Assembly: GCF_019059575.1 (NCBI RefSeq)
Contig: NW_024881713.1
Span: forward strand, 372,001-436,000
DNA: 64,000 nt
Origin: Amphibalanus amphitrite
Lineage: Eukaryota > Arthropoda > Thecostraca > Balanomorpha > Balanidae
Reading direction: 5' to 3'
A program made the position numbers and the translations under genes. Positions 46,031-57,218 of this stretch are shown here, one piece after another; position 1 is the first letter of the stretch; each line of letters begins with the position of its first letter. The notes under the pieces were generated by a model. It saw only the letters and a list, made by a program, of their open reading frames with translations, ran no database searches and was not told the origin of the DNA.

Positions 46031-46560
46031 AGGTGAGCCCCTACGATTTGGACCAAACTTGGTCAGTGGATAGTACGTAACGTCCTGATTACGATGCACC
46101 CAAAATCTAAGCTCGGCCCGCCATATTTACGAAGTTACGGATGTTTGAATTTCAAGGTCATTCGGGAGAGCCCCTGCGATTTCCGTCAAAATTTGTGTAC
46201 GGACACTCTAGATGTTCCTCATTACGAATATCACAAAATTTAAGCTCGGCCCGCCATATTTACGAAGTTACGGAGGTTTGAATTTCAAGGTCATTTGGGT
46301 GAGCCCCTGCGATTTCCGTCAAAATTGGTATACGGACATATTACATCCTCCTCATTACAAATATCATAAAAGTTAAGCTCGGCCCGCCATATTTTTCAAG
46401 TTACAGAGTCACAGAGTTACGGAATTTCAAGGTCATTCGGAGAGCCCCTCCGATTTTCGTCAAAATTTGTATGCGGACACATTACATGTTCCTCATTACG
46501 AATATCGTAAAAGCTAAGCTCGGCCCGCACTATTTCAAAAGTTAGAGATGTTTGAATTTC
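46031..46560 (+). repeat. Satellite-like tandem repeat, about 133 bp, four copies
   Basis: GAGCCCCTGCGATTTCCGTC, TCCTCATTACGAATATC and AAGCTCGGCCCGCCATATTT recur with AGCCCC at 46036, 46169, 46302 and 46443, so periods are 133, 133 and 141 bp. The last copy is the most diverged. Confidence 0.85.
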
Positions 46561-46854
46561 AGTACCGTGAATTCCCGCCGCATTAAAAAAAAAATACATT
46601 GCTTACGAAGTTGCTTCTCCGTGCATGAGAGTAGGTATCTACAAAGTAAAACGGCTGTAACTGCCAACTGGAACAATCAGGTACTAATAGACCTTTTATG
46701 CATATCATTAGCATCAATAGAGTCTGAGCAGTCCAGAAATAGCCAATACAAGCCGATTCCTATCAATTTTCAAAGCTATGAGAAGCCCTCCCTTCCCCCA
46801 CAAAAAAAAAACTTAAGTGAAGCTGGCTACGCCATCCAGTCCGATACGGCCTGA

Positions 46855-46938
46855 TCAGGCCTCGACCAAATTCATCCTGAACGCCCGATTGGGCCTGATC
46901 TGGCCTGATTGGGCCTGATCTGGCCTGATTGGGCCTGA
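46855..46938. repeat. Tandem 22-bp repeat (GGCCTGATCTGGCCTGATT)
   Basis: About three to four copies of GGCCTGATTGGGCCTGATCT. Confidence 0.8.
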
Positions 46939-46959
46939 AGCAGCTTATATCTGCAGGAC

Positions 46960-47420
46960 GATTCCAGCGACAGAATATGCCCCCTGTTATCTCGAGAACC
47001 AATGGTCGTATCGAGCCCCGCGAGGCGGCGTTCGAAAGGTCTCTACGAGACCTTCCCAAAGCACTCTTGAGATTTTAAGATTGAGGTCAACTTTCGGGTC
47101 AAGGTCAGGTCAAAGGTCAAATTCAGGGGTTTTGCATGATTAGGCTTACGGACAGCGGAATCGATAGCTGCTGCTCGAAACTCACCAAAAATGATCGCAA
47201 AGGCCTAGTGAAGGTACCATGTGCGTATAGGGGTCATACTAAGTACGGGTCAAGGTCAGGTCAGGTCACGAAAGGTCACGGTTTTCACTTTCTGCTACAT
47301 GGGCGTGCGACACATGTTTTATGGCTTATTTTTCACGCCGAATCCGATGGTAATGGTTATATGTGACCCCAAGTCAATGTGCTTGTGATTAGTGTGCATT
47401 GAAAGCTGTTTGATGGTGCC
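46960..47420 (+). mobile_element. Partial TTAA-family repeat, left of the retroelement
   Basis: GGCGGCGTTCGAAAGG, then GGTCAAGGTCAGGTCAAAGG and TTTTGCATGA match in order the interior of the element at 2456-3593 (around 2560-2960). No terminus is visible. It has the same orientation as the related DNA right of the retroelement. Confidence 0.55.
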
Positions 47421-47626
47421 TCACTCTATTTGTATTTTATGTAATTGACGGAACGCATAGTAATTTTATCTCGCGCAAAAACACGCTGATGGAAAATTTG
47501 ATGTGCAGATTTGGAGAGAATAAAGACAGTCGGTTTTTGAAGAAAGTTAACCGTCTTTTATATTCTATTTATATTTTATATTACAAGCTATTTCGGCATT
47601 TTTTCCTTGTATATACGGGTGGTAAA

Positions 47627-48343
47627 ATGGCTCCAAAGAAACGTAAAGCTAACGATGACGAGTATATCGATGCGATCGATGATTATTCCGGCAAGGAAGA
47701 CGTCGTACGGTGGCTGAACCGAACTGAAATACTGTGCGAGCTGCAGGGCAGTGATATTATGAGGATCCTGCCTCTGAAGTTGAAAGGTGATGCATTCACT
47801 GTTTATGCACAGTTGCCAGCGAGAGATCGAACGTCGTACGAGTCGGTGAAGGACGCACTGCAGTCTGCGTTTGCGCCAGATCCCCTTGGGGCGTATGAAG
47901 AGTTTGTGGCTAGGAAGCTCAGACCAGGTGAAGCAGTGGATGTTTTCCTGGCAGACCTCCGGCGACTGTCCACACTTTTTGGAGGTGTTTCAGATCGGAC
48001 CCTTCTGTGCTCTTTTATCTCTGGTCTTCCACTATACGTGCGTGAAGCAATCGGCGCCAGCTATCGAGTGCAGGACCTGAGCATCGAGAGCGCCTTGAGC
48101 AGTGCCCGACGGGCCGTGAAGAATGACCCGGCGATGGCAGCCGCGGCGGCAGGAGAGCGCATCACGCGGGCACAGAGAAACAATCACGAAACGACGGCTG
48201 AGCCATCTAGAGCTGCGAGACGTGTGACAAGACGGTGCTGGGTGTGCGGCGAACCCAACCATTTGGCGTCTCGGTGCCCCGTCCGTTCGGGAAACGGCGT
48301 GGGAGATGGTGTCTCAGCGCCGGCGTCATCTCCCGCGCAGTGA
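47627..48343 (+). CDS. gag: Gag-like protein with CCHC zinc knuckle
   Basis: The preferred start is the ATG at 47627 (MAPKKRKANDDEY, good AAAATGG context), although the frame is open from an ATG at 47489. The protein has the retrotransposon Gag core (KLKGDAFTVYAQLP, YEEFVARKLRPGEAVDVFLADLRRL as two pieces) and a single knuckle CWVCGEPNHLASRC near the C terminus that would bind the RNA genome. A PKKRK cluster sits at the very N terminus. The end overlaps pol by about 108 bp in a different frame, so pol would be made by a -1 shift in 48235-48343. Confidence 0.85.
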   Translation: MAPKKRKANDDEYIDAIDDYSGKEDVVRWLNRTEILCELQGSDIMRILPLKLKGDAFTVYAQLPARDRTSYESVKDALQSAFAPDPLGAYEEFVARKLRPGEAVDVFLADLRRLSTLFGGVSDRTLLCSFISGLPLYVREAIGASYRVQDLSIESALSSARRAVKNDPAMAAAAAGERITRAQRNNHETTAEPSRAARRVTRRCWVCGEPNHLASRCPVRSGNGVGDGVSAPASSPAQ

Positions 48344-49356
48344 CGGGTGGCGCTCTGCCGGTCGTAGACCTGACTGTTGACGGGCACAGGTGCCGAGCTC
48401 TGGTGGATTCTGGCTGCACAGAGAACCTGGTTTACAAGTCTGTGTGTGAGGCGTGGCGGCCTCAGAGAACAGCGGTAACGTCGATGAGTGGAGACCCGTT
48501 TTTCTCCAGTGGGGTTGGAACTGTGCAGCTGAGAACGTGTTCCGGGCAGTCGGCGAATGTTTCTGTGCTGGTTCTTGATGACAAACCGATGGGTGTCGAG
48601 ATGGTACTCGGAGTGCCCGCCATCTCGGCTCTGGGTGGCGTGATGATTGCATCCCCCTCTGATGTCAAGTTCTGTGGGAAGCCGACTACGCCGCCCACTC
48701 CACCAGGCCTTGAAGATGAATTGGTGGTGGACACGCCCGATTTCTCAGTACGGTTTGATGCCGACCAACGAGCGTGGACGATGTCGTGGAAGTGGGAAGA
48801 TGGAGCTGAGCCAGCCAGTCTATCCAGCAGTGTGCCTGAGTATGCCATGTCAGCAGAAGCCAGGCAGGAATTTGAAGCCGAACTTCAGACTTGGATAGAC
48901 AATGGATGGCTAATTCCATACGATCAGTCCGTCTATGGCCCTCCCCGTGGACTGTTGCCGCTGATGGCTGTGGAGCAGGGCAGTAAGTGCAAGGTGCGAC
49001 CCTGTCTGGACTACCGTCAGTTGAACAGCCACGTACCTGCGCACACAGCAGAGGCCGACGTCTGCACAGACACGCTGCGGAGGTGGCGCCGCCACGGTAA
49101 GAATCTCGCCGTGGTGGATTTGAAGCGAGCTTACCTGCAGATTCGCACAGACCAGCGCCTTTGGCCATTTCAGACCGTGATTGTCGGCGGACGGCGTTAT
49201 GCGTTGACGAGGGTCGAGTTCGGATTGAACGTGGCCCCGCTGATGATGAAGAAGGTGGTGCAAGCGGTTCTCAGCCAAGACGCCGATGCGGAGCGCGCCA
49301 CAATACCGTATGTGGACGACCTGTGTGTCGATGAGGACATTGTTACGGCCGATCGT
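48235..49356 (+). pseudogene. pol: Pol part 1: protease and reverse transcriptase, broken
   Basis: The frame is -1 relative to gag. It contains the aspartic protease motif ALVDSGCTENLVYK (near 48400), then reverse transcriptase with RPCLDYRQLNSH (near 48995), AVVDLKRAYLQIRTD (near 49110) and the catalytic IPYVDDLCVD (near 49305). It then reads into an inverted copy of its own upstream sequence and meets a stop at about 49590. The rest of pol continues in another frame from 49635. Confidence 0.85.
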
Positions 49357-49634
49357 ATGGAATTAGCCATCCATTGTCTATCCAAGTCTGAAGTTCGGCT
49401 TCAAATTCCTGCCTGGCTTCTGCTGACATGGCATACTCAGGCACACTGCTGGATAGACTGGCTGGCTCAGCTCCATCTTCCCACTTCCACGACATCGTCC
49501 ACGCTCGTTGGTCGGCATCAAACCGTACTGAGAAATCGGGCGTGTCCACCACCAATTCATCTTCAAGGCCTGGTGGAGTGGGCGGCGTAGTCGGCTTCCC
49601 ACAGAACTTGACATCAGAGGGGGATGCAATCATC
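49241..49634. repeat. 394-bp duplication with inverted insert inside pol
   Basis: Bases 49240-49356 recur directly at 49634-49750 (117 bp). Bases 49351-49634 are the exact reverse complement of 48642-48925 (coordinates always sum to 98276, no indels seen). At the left junction six bases, GATCGT, are shared by both segments; at the right only C is shared. The net insertion of 394 bp shifts the pol frame by one. Confidence 0.9.
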
Positions 49635-51439
49635 TGATGATGAAGAAGGTGGTGCAAGCGGTTCTCAGCCAAGACGCCGATGCGGAGCGCGCCACAATAC
49701 CGTATGTGGACGACCTGTGTGTCGATGAGGACATTGTTACGGCCGATCGTGTAGTGGAGCACTTCTCTAAGTACGGCCTGGAGTGCAAGCCTCCAGAGAG
49801 AGTCCAGGACGGAGCACGGCTGCTGGGCCTGTGGGTTGGTGTCGCAGGAGACGGTGATCTCCACTGGACTCGGGATAACGCAGTCGGTGCCCCTCCTGAC
49901 GTCATGACACGCCGCGCTGTGTTCTCCTGGTGCGGACGTCTGGTGGCGCACATGCCAGTGTGCGGCTGGCTGAGGCCGGCAGCGGCCTGGCTGAAACGTC
50001 GAGTCAATGCTGTGACTCACCACTGGGACGATGTTACCGACGATCCAGAGCTGCGCGAGCAGATGATGTACGTGGCTGAGCGGATGGTGAATGATGATCC
50101 AGCGCGAGGTCACTGGCACGTCAGTGGAGACAGTGCTGTCGTGTGGACGGACGCCTCCTCTGTGGCGGCGGGAATCGCTCTGGAGACGCAAGATGGAAAC
50201 ATCATCGAAGACGGATGCTGGCTTCGAAAGGATGAGACGACTCACATAAATATGGCAGAGCTCGATGCCGCCCTGCGAGGCATCAATCTAGCTATCGCCT
50301 GGGGCATGCGAGTCATCGAGCTGAAAACGGACTCTGCCACTGTTCATCGCTGGCTCGACGATGCATTAAGTAGCCGAGCACGTCTCCGCACTAAGGCCCA
50401 CGGGAAAATGCTGATACGGCGCCGAGTCGACATAGTCAAGCAGTTGGTGGCCGAATTCAACCTGCATCTGACAGTGACTCTGGTGAAGTCGGCGGACAAC
50501 AAAGCGGACTGCCTCAGCCGGGTTCCCGCTCAGTGGCTGCGCGGTCCACTGAACGGAGAGTCCGCTGGGGCGTGTGGTGCTGCGGTGAATGCTGAGTGCA
50601 CCAGCGGTGATGAAGATAGCTCCAGCACGAGCGGTGATGGCGGCGATGGCGTCGAGGCAGATGGGACCGAGGACGAAGAAAGAGGACGGCGAGCAGCGGT
50701 TCGCGAGGTGCACACCCGCGCAGGCCATCCTGGAGTACGGAGAACGCTGTTCTTCGCTCGGCGCGAGATTTCTCCGAACATTACGAGGAGAGAGGCGCGT
50801 GCTGTCGTGTCCCACTGTGACGCATGCAGGTCTATCGACCCAGCACCAGTTAAGTGGAAGCCTGGGAAGCTGGAGGTGAACGAGTCCTGGACTAGGCTGG
50901 CGATTGACGTCACGCACCACCAGCGCAGTCTGTACCTGTCAGTGGTCGACTGCGGTCCTTCGAGGTTCAGTTTGTGGAGATTGCTTCGAAGGGCAGATTC
51001 AGCGCACGTCATTGAAGAGCTGCATCGAATTTTCAATGAACGTGGAGCTCCAGAAGAGATCCTGGCGGATAATGATACCGCCTTTCGCAGTCGGGCGTTT
51101 GCAGTGTTCGCGGCAAAGTGGAAAATTCGGCTGAGGTTCCGCGCCGTCTACCGCCCAAGTGGAAATGGTGTGGTAGAGAGGAATCATCGGACCGTGAAGG
51201 TCATAGCCGCAAGAACAGGGTGCACCGTTGGCGATGCCGTGCATCTTTACAACGTAACACCTCAGGACGGACAGAGCTCGGCTACGACACCAGCCGGACA
51301 GATCTACCGGTACTCGGTCAGGGACAGCGTGAGGACAGTCACTGGCACTGGTGGTGATCCATCGGACGGCAGCGGTCCAGAGGGCACGGACAGCGCCTAC
51401 ACTGTCGGGGACGCCGTGTGGGTCCGACAGCCTGGATAA
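49635..51439 (+). pseudogene. pol: Pol part 2: RT end, RNase H and integrase
   Basis: After the duplicated YVDD block come the RT thumb/connection and RNase H (WTDASSVAAGIAL, MAELDAAL, KTDSATVHRWL, SADNKADCLSR give its D-E-D-D residues). The integrase follows, with an HHCC finger (HTRAGH ... CDAC, near 50710-50830) and a DDE core: D in LAIDVTHH, D in LADNDTAF, E in GNGVVERNH. An acidic Gly/Ser linker lies between RNase H and integrase. The frame stops at 51437-51439 right after VGDAVWVRQPG, so the C-terminal tail is missing. Confidence 0.85.
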
Positions 51440-52051
51440 AAAATCGTTTATACCATACATAACTAAGCGAGGGCTAAGAAAAAAATCAATTTTTTAACTT
51501 TTTATTTTTGACATAAAAATGCATTTTTCTAGACGAGCTTTCTCCCAGGAATCTAGTGGTGCCATTTGTTTTCACATACAATGTTCAGAAGTGCCTCTAA
51601 TTCGCGAAAATGCTTATGACGTCACCATGCCCTATGCATGTTGGAGCTATTTTTTACAATTTGGGGGTCAAAAATCAAGATAGAAAGTTAAAATTTGGGG
51701 CATCTAATGTTCTAATAGAGCTCTACAAGATATATTCCGGTTTTTTGGAAATTCCCAAAATTTTAGATTTGATTAGCTGTTTTCCAAAAAATATAGTTTT
51801 TTGAATTTTGAGGGGTGAAAAACGCATTTTATGGAAATTCCGAGATAGCCATTTTAAAGAACTCGTTGAGCTGCGTCTTTTCATGTCCTTAAAGGAAATA
51901 GTTCACTTTCACGAATTTTTTTTTTTGCAACGGATTTATGATTTTTATGTTCAAAATGATCAGCAAAGAAAATAAAACCTTTTTATAACAAAAAATTATT
52001 TTCTATATTTTGATATAGGAAGAACTTTTCAGTTTCTGTAAGGCACACGCG

Positions 52052-52257
52052 ATCCAGTATGAAAAGAGCATGGGTCCCGAAAATTCTTCAGAAACTAGAA
52101 ATTATCGCAGCCACCGGCATTTGGGCGATCTGCTCGATCTGATAATGTTCCCCTGAATGTCCTAATTGATCAGTACGAGAATTTCTGTAGAGTTCTCGTA
52201 GATAATTTCTCTAGTTTCTGAATAATTTTCGGGACCCATGCTCTTTTCATACTGGAT
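52052..52257. mobile_element. Small fold-back element, about 206 bp
   Basis: ATCCAGTATGAAAAGAGCAT and GGGTCCCGAAAATT on the left are mirrored by AATTTTCGGGACCC and ATGCTCTTTTCATACTGGAT on the right, giving arms of about 53 bp around a ~100-bp centre. Confidence 0.85.
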
Positions 52258-52441
52258 GGAAATATATGCAAGGCACACATCCTCAACGCAAGACACCTTT
52301 TTCGGGACGAGAAATAGAATATCTTTGCCTAGGGTGATCGTTGGGCTGTAAAAGCTCCTGATTTATGCTCGTCTCAGCCCAAGCTACGGAACTGCTATTC
52401 CAGTTCAAAACCCATGTTAAAAAGTGAACTATTTCCTTTAA

Positions 52442-53467
52442 CCCTCGCCGGCCTAGGGGGGGGGGGGGTGCCGCCCCCCCATAGGGTTTTTTCGCGATAG
52501 CTCCGAACACGCTGGCGATAGAGAGTTGAAACTTGGCATACCTGACCTTTGATCCAAGCCGCATCTTTTGACACCAACCGCATTTTTGGGTCAGGTCAGG
52601 TCACTGACCTATGACGTCATAAGTGAACCCCTGCACGGTCTTCAGATGTCGCAACTTCGCAACGCCCTCACTGCCAGAGGAGATGTCACAGGGAAATGAA
52701 ACTTGCAGGATCTAGTATCCATGAGTCTCACAACTTGTATATCTCGGATTTTTCCTAAAGGTCATATGAGGTCAGGTCATTTTCGTGACCTCACCATTAT
52801 AAGTCAATGGGGAAAAATGAAAACTGCTATTCTGGCGCCGGGAACGATCTCCAACTATCTCAAGCACACAGAATCGTGATTTGATGCACTCTTTGCAAGG
52901 TTAGATGCGTCACTTTTGCAATGTTGACCTTGCGTGACGTCATTTATGACGTCATCAAGGTCATATTAGTTTTTCGTCAATAACTCTCGATCAAATTGAG
53001 CTAGCGAGTCGAGAAAGCCACCAATGGACTCAGGAAGACCTGCCGAATCGAATGACATGCGACATGACCTCTTTCGACCAGCTTCGTGACCTGGGGGTGC
53101 TGACCTGACCTTGACCTGAGGTCAACACCCCAAGGTGACCTGACCCGAACAAAAAGTATATCATTCGACGCGCCTGAAGGAGGCAAACACGATGCTGCCA
53201 AAATCGCGGCTCTGCGGCCGTTTTTTGCGAAGTTATTCACCAAAAACTGAACCGTACCCTGGGGCACTTGACCTGACCTCAGAGGTCACCGGTTGACCTA
53301 GGACCTTAAAACCGGGTACCAATCTCTGCGTCTTGTAACGGCGCACACGCTCGTTTTTTCCGCGACGCGCTAGCTCCACCAGGGGCGAAACGGCGAGGGG
53401 GGGGGGTCGTACCCGCCCCCCTCCCTCGGCCGGCGCGTATGTAGAAAACCAATAGGTCCGGCGAGGG
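52442..53467 (-). mobile_element. Complete TTAA-flanked element (CCCTCGCCGG ends)
   Basis: TTAA at 52438-52441 and 53468-53471 brackets 1026 bp with 10-bp perfect ends CCCTCGCCGG. G/C hairpins lie inside both ends. The body matches 10730-12664 in reverse and carries TGACGTCA-like sites and AGGTCA arrays. Non-coding. Confidence 0.85.
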
Positions 53468-53742
53468 TTAATTTGCAATTTGCTTTAAACCCTGATTTTT
53501 GGCGATTTTTTAAACATTTACCACTTTTTGACTAATAACGCCATGTAGTTGCATCACTAAAATCGACATATCTCAAAAAAAAAAATTGAAAAAAAATCTT
53601 AAAAATTGCACAGGAGACGTCAAATTGGTGGGGGAGAAGGTATGCCAAGTTTCAAGTAGATAGCGAAAGTGGTTCATGAGTTATTCAAGAAAAACGGAGG
53701 GGGGGTCGGATCCGACCCCCCCCCCAGGCGGTCGCGGGTTAA

Positions 53743-54777
53743 CCCTCGCCCTGGCAGGGGGGGGGTCGATGCGACCCCCCCCTAAGGTTTTTCGAAGATA
53801 GCGTAAAAACGGCGGCGCGCAGCGCCGCCAAATTTGGCACAGCTTATGGGGCAACCTTTTTACACATGACCTGAAAATTTCAGGTCCGGGTGACCTTGGG
53901 TCAGGTCACCAGGTCAGAAAAACCGGTACAAGGTCATGGTCAAATTTCAACTTTCTTTATGCACCTGTCCAGCTCACAGTTTTGGACTGATTTCCTTCAA
54001 ACTTTCAGGGTGTGCTAAGTTCACCGAGTTGTATAACATATAGTTCGGGTTTTTTGAGGTCACTGACCTGAGGTCAGTTAGAGCCAGGTCATTACGTCGT
54101 AATGTTAAGCCTATGGGAAAATACTAAATTCGGAAAATACTGGAGATATCCGCTTCGTTCTATCACTTTTGTGCTTTGAAACCACAGTGCTTAACAGCAG
54201 GTCACTTGGTGCTTCTTTGTTTGGTGTACTTATCCATGGGTCAGGTCAAATGAGGTCAACTGAGGTCAAATGACGTTTTTGCCAATAACTTGGCACATAA
54301 TGACGCTAGAGCTTAAAAAATGGTGTCATTGTGTTCCTGGTGATCAGCCGAATCGAATGATATGCGATATGATGCAATTTGGTTAAGTTGAACTTAATTG
54401 ATTAATTAAAGTTTACTTAAAAATTAAGAAAAACTTTAAGTACACTTAAGCAAGCTAAAAAGTATATCATTCGACGCGCCTTGACGTGCTGAGTTCACTG
54501 GTGCTTTTCTTTTTGCTCTATCTTAATTAGATCAAAAGTTATAAGCGAAAAACTTTTGACCTGTTTTTAGCGAAATTTTTACATTTATACCCCCCAAAAC
54601 CCCCCTAAATATTGACCTAGAGCAACCAAATTTGCACAGGGGCGAGAACTCCGGGGGCCCACCTACCTACCAAATTTGGTGTTTCTAAGTGCCATAGGAG
54701 CCAATCGCGAGGGGGGGGTCGCATCGACCCCCCCCCTGCCAGGCCGTGTTATGAAAAATGCCCTGCCAGGGCGAGGG
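53743..54777 (+). mobile_element. Complete TTAA-flanked element (CCCTCGCCCTGGCAGGG ends)
   Basis: TTAA at 53739-53742 and 54778-54781 brackets 1035 bp. The first 17 bases, CCCTCGCCCTGGCAGGG, are perfectly mirrored at the right end, which also has a second internal copy (about 54736-54745). A G-run/TCGATGCGA/C-run hairpin follows. AGGTCA motifs fill 53880-54300. No transposase. Confidence 0.85.
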
Positions 54778-55045
54778 TTAACCCACGCTCTGCGTCTTCA
54801 AAAATCTTCAGAATATTTTCTAGGTTTAGAAAAGAGAAGTGCAATGAAAAACTGTATCGACGCTCATAGTAAATAAGAGCAATAGCTTGTACAAAATGTT
54901 CATCTCGGAATTTCGATATCGGTGACCTAAGGTCAGGTCAATTTTAGCGACCTTTCTATTAGGCCTAAGTCAATGAGAGTAAATTGAAATTTGAAAGGCG
55001 CCTTTTTTTTGGACAAACGTGATTCTTATTTCTTAGCATGCTTAA

Positions 55046-55515
55046 AGGGACCCTCCCGCCTTCAAAAAAGTTAATGAATTGGCATGAAAGTGATGTCGCT
55101 CGGTTCAGAAAGAGCAAAAACGAATATCTACCAAATTTCATCGAAAAATATTCACCGGTTTTCAAGATATTAGACTCTTACTTTTGTTTACTTTTTGGGA
55201 TCTCCGCTGTTCCTATAGCGACTTTATTTGAAAGTGCGGCATTTGTTGCGCGCAAAGCAGCATATACCACCGCGTGTTACAAAACGTTTTAGTCAAACAT
55301 TTAAAAATCGTTAGATATCTGCGCTGACGTCACACATTCAGAGGGGTATTCCTTTGCATTAGCCCCTCTGAATCAAAATGCTGCAATTTTGAAGTTCAAT
55401 ATTTTCGAGTTAAGGCATTTCTCGATGTTGTGAGTGCCTAAACCGGTAATTGTGAGCCAGGGACCCCATTTTGGCTATCTCAACTCAAATCTAATGTTCA
55501 GGTGGGAGGGTCCCT
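55046..55515. mobile_element. TTAA-flanked element with AGGGACCCTCCC ends (Kolobok-like)
   Basis: AGGGACCCTCCCGCC after TTAA (55042-55045) mirrors GGTGGGAGGGTCCCT before TTAA (55516-55519), giving 470 bp. The ends differ from the CCC-type elements and recall Kolobok MITEs, which also duplicate TTAA. Non-coding. Confidence 0.75.
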
Positions 55516-55519
55516 TTAA

Positions 55520-56026
55520 ACACTGACTAACAAGCAACCATGGCACACTGAACTGGAAAATGGCGCCCGTGACCCCTGTTTATGCCCCTGAGGTCATCTC
55601 AGGTCACGAAGGTTACGGGGACTCACAGTTGCTACTGTACACGAACCCCAAGTCTAACCGTCTGTCTTGTCCAGTAACAACCGATAACATTGATATCGAC
55701 TGCTGGTCCCTGTACTTACAAGAGCAGCTGAGGTTTTCTGTGCGTGCCCTCTGGCAGCTTATCGTTGTTCCCTGTGAGGGTGCTGGGACAATTTACTCAG
55801 AGTTACTGTACAGCAGCAACTGCGGGTTCCCGTATGTATGAACCTACCTAAAAGTTTTTTTTTTGCGAATAACATTTGATAGAGGCGCACTAGAGCGATA
55901 AAAACGCATTAGATGTAATCAGCTCGACGATACGGATCGACTGATATGCAGCATGACCCTTATCGGTTAGGTCATGACCTTGACCTGAGGTTAAACTTTC
56001 AAGTTGACCTTTCGAGGTCAAAAGTA
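55520..56026. other. No gene supported; AGGTCA-rich repeat remnant at the right
   Basis: A 93-codon frame (55560-55841) looks mildly protein-like but has no supporting features. From 55850 the DNA resembles the interior of the TTAA elements. Confidence 0.4.
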
Positions 56027-56030
56027 TTAA

Positions 56031-57214
56031 CCCGCGCCCCACTGGGGGGGGGGCTATTTATAGCCCCCCCCCCTCCCGTTTTTCTGCAATAACTTCCAAA
56101 CCGCTTGACGTATCAACGCCAAACTTTCAGTACCTTCGGCTGCATCAATTTGACACCTTGTGTCAAAATTTGAACTTCGTACCTACCATAGGTCGGCCGG
56201 AAATGACGTCAGAGTGACGTCATGTTCGGCCGATTTCGAAGCAAAACATTGAACCACGGCAATCGCTCCCAAGAGCTCAGTTTTTAAGCTAGATCCAATT
56301 TCTTTGCATGAGAGGACTCAGAATAGACTGCACTGTCAAACTGCTATTTCGGATTTTCGAAATTTTGAAAATTTCGAAAATTTTATATAATAAAACTCAA
56401 AATTTATATTTTTACATTTGTTTCAAAATGTTTTTGATTTTTCGAAAAAAACCGGAATATATGTCATAGAACGCATTATTATGACTAACTCTAGCAAGTT
56501 TTAGCTAAATATCTTCAAAAATGGCCAAGTTATACGCATTATTGCAAAAAATTAACAATTATTAATTTTTCAAATCAATTTTTCAGCATGAATTTGACAT
56601 TGTACGCCAATATAAATAGCACCATCGTGTTCCTGAGCTCAAACTGCATCCAATAGACACCTTTTTTGTTGAAAAATTTTAACTTCAAAATTTGACCTTT
56701 TTTGACCTGAAAGTGACCTGACCTGAGCTAAATTTGACTCAAAATGACCTCGAATGACACAAACGACATCAAATTCGAAATCTCTGACCTAAATGGACCA
56801 TGAAACATGTGTCACGTGACCGACGGATGATATCATATTTTCGTGACCTGTGATGACCTGACCTTGACCTGAAAATCAAAGTACAAGTTTGGTACCCTCA
56901 GAGTATCTAGAGCATCTGTTCACGAGTGTGTGAACCAAAAATGAGCCTGATCTGACTTGTAAGACGGCGGCCAGAGCCCAAAACGTGAAGAAGCCAAAAT
57001 GCTAATAATTTTTACTTTGACCTGACCTGTGACGTCATCGGTGACCTCGAGGTCAATGAAATTAGGTTTCGCTCGACAGTTTTTCCGGGGCTATCAGATG
57101 CCGTTTGAATTTTGACGATCGGCCCAGTAGTTTCGGAGTTAGGAGGGGGGGCTATGAATAGCCCCCCCCCCCCCCAGTAGGGCGTGTTATACGCAGACCC
57201 CAGTGGGGCGCGGG
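56031..57214 (+). mobile_element. Complete TTAA-flanked element (CCCGCGCCCCACTGGGG ends)
   Basis: TTAA at 56027-56030 and 57215-57218 brackets 1184 bp with mirrored CCCGCGCCCCACTGGGG termini. The right end has a second partial terminus inside (AGTAGGGCGTGTTA). GCTAT-centred G/C hairpins and AGGTCA/TGACGTCA-like sites are inside. No transposase. Confidence 0.85.
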
Positions 57215-57218
57215 TTAA

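Larger units (their letters stand above)
47489..51439 (+). mobile_element. Ty3/Gypsy-like gag-pol, disrupted, no LTRs seen
   Basis: Gag, protease, reverse transcriptase, RNase H and integrase occur in the Ty3/Gypsy order. Comparing 46950-47490 with 51440-52050 shows no direct repeats that would be LTRs and no primer-binding site I can recognise. The pol frame is broken by a 394-bp duplication-inversion (49241-49634). The integrase C terminus stops at VWVRQPG, apparently cut by the repeat that follows. It is treated as a dead copy. Confidence 0.85.
51440..53738 (+). mobile_element. TTAA-family element, right part, carrying nested insertions
   Basis: From about 51480 the DNA follows the right half of 2456-3593 (ATATTCCGG, TTTGGGGGTCAAAA, TCCGAGATAGC in order) and it ends at the terminus GGTCGCGGG just before TTAA 53739-53742. 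It is interrupted by a fold-back repeat (52052-52257) and a complete TTAA element (52442-53467). Confidence 0.6.

Noticed and set aside
49343-50245. 300-codon minus-strand frame containing pol-like residues
   Set aside because: The pol-like part comes from the inverted copy of 48642-48925; the rest is antisense of pol.
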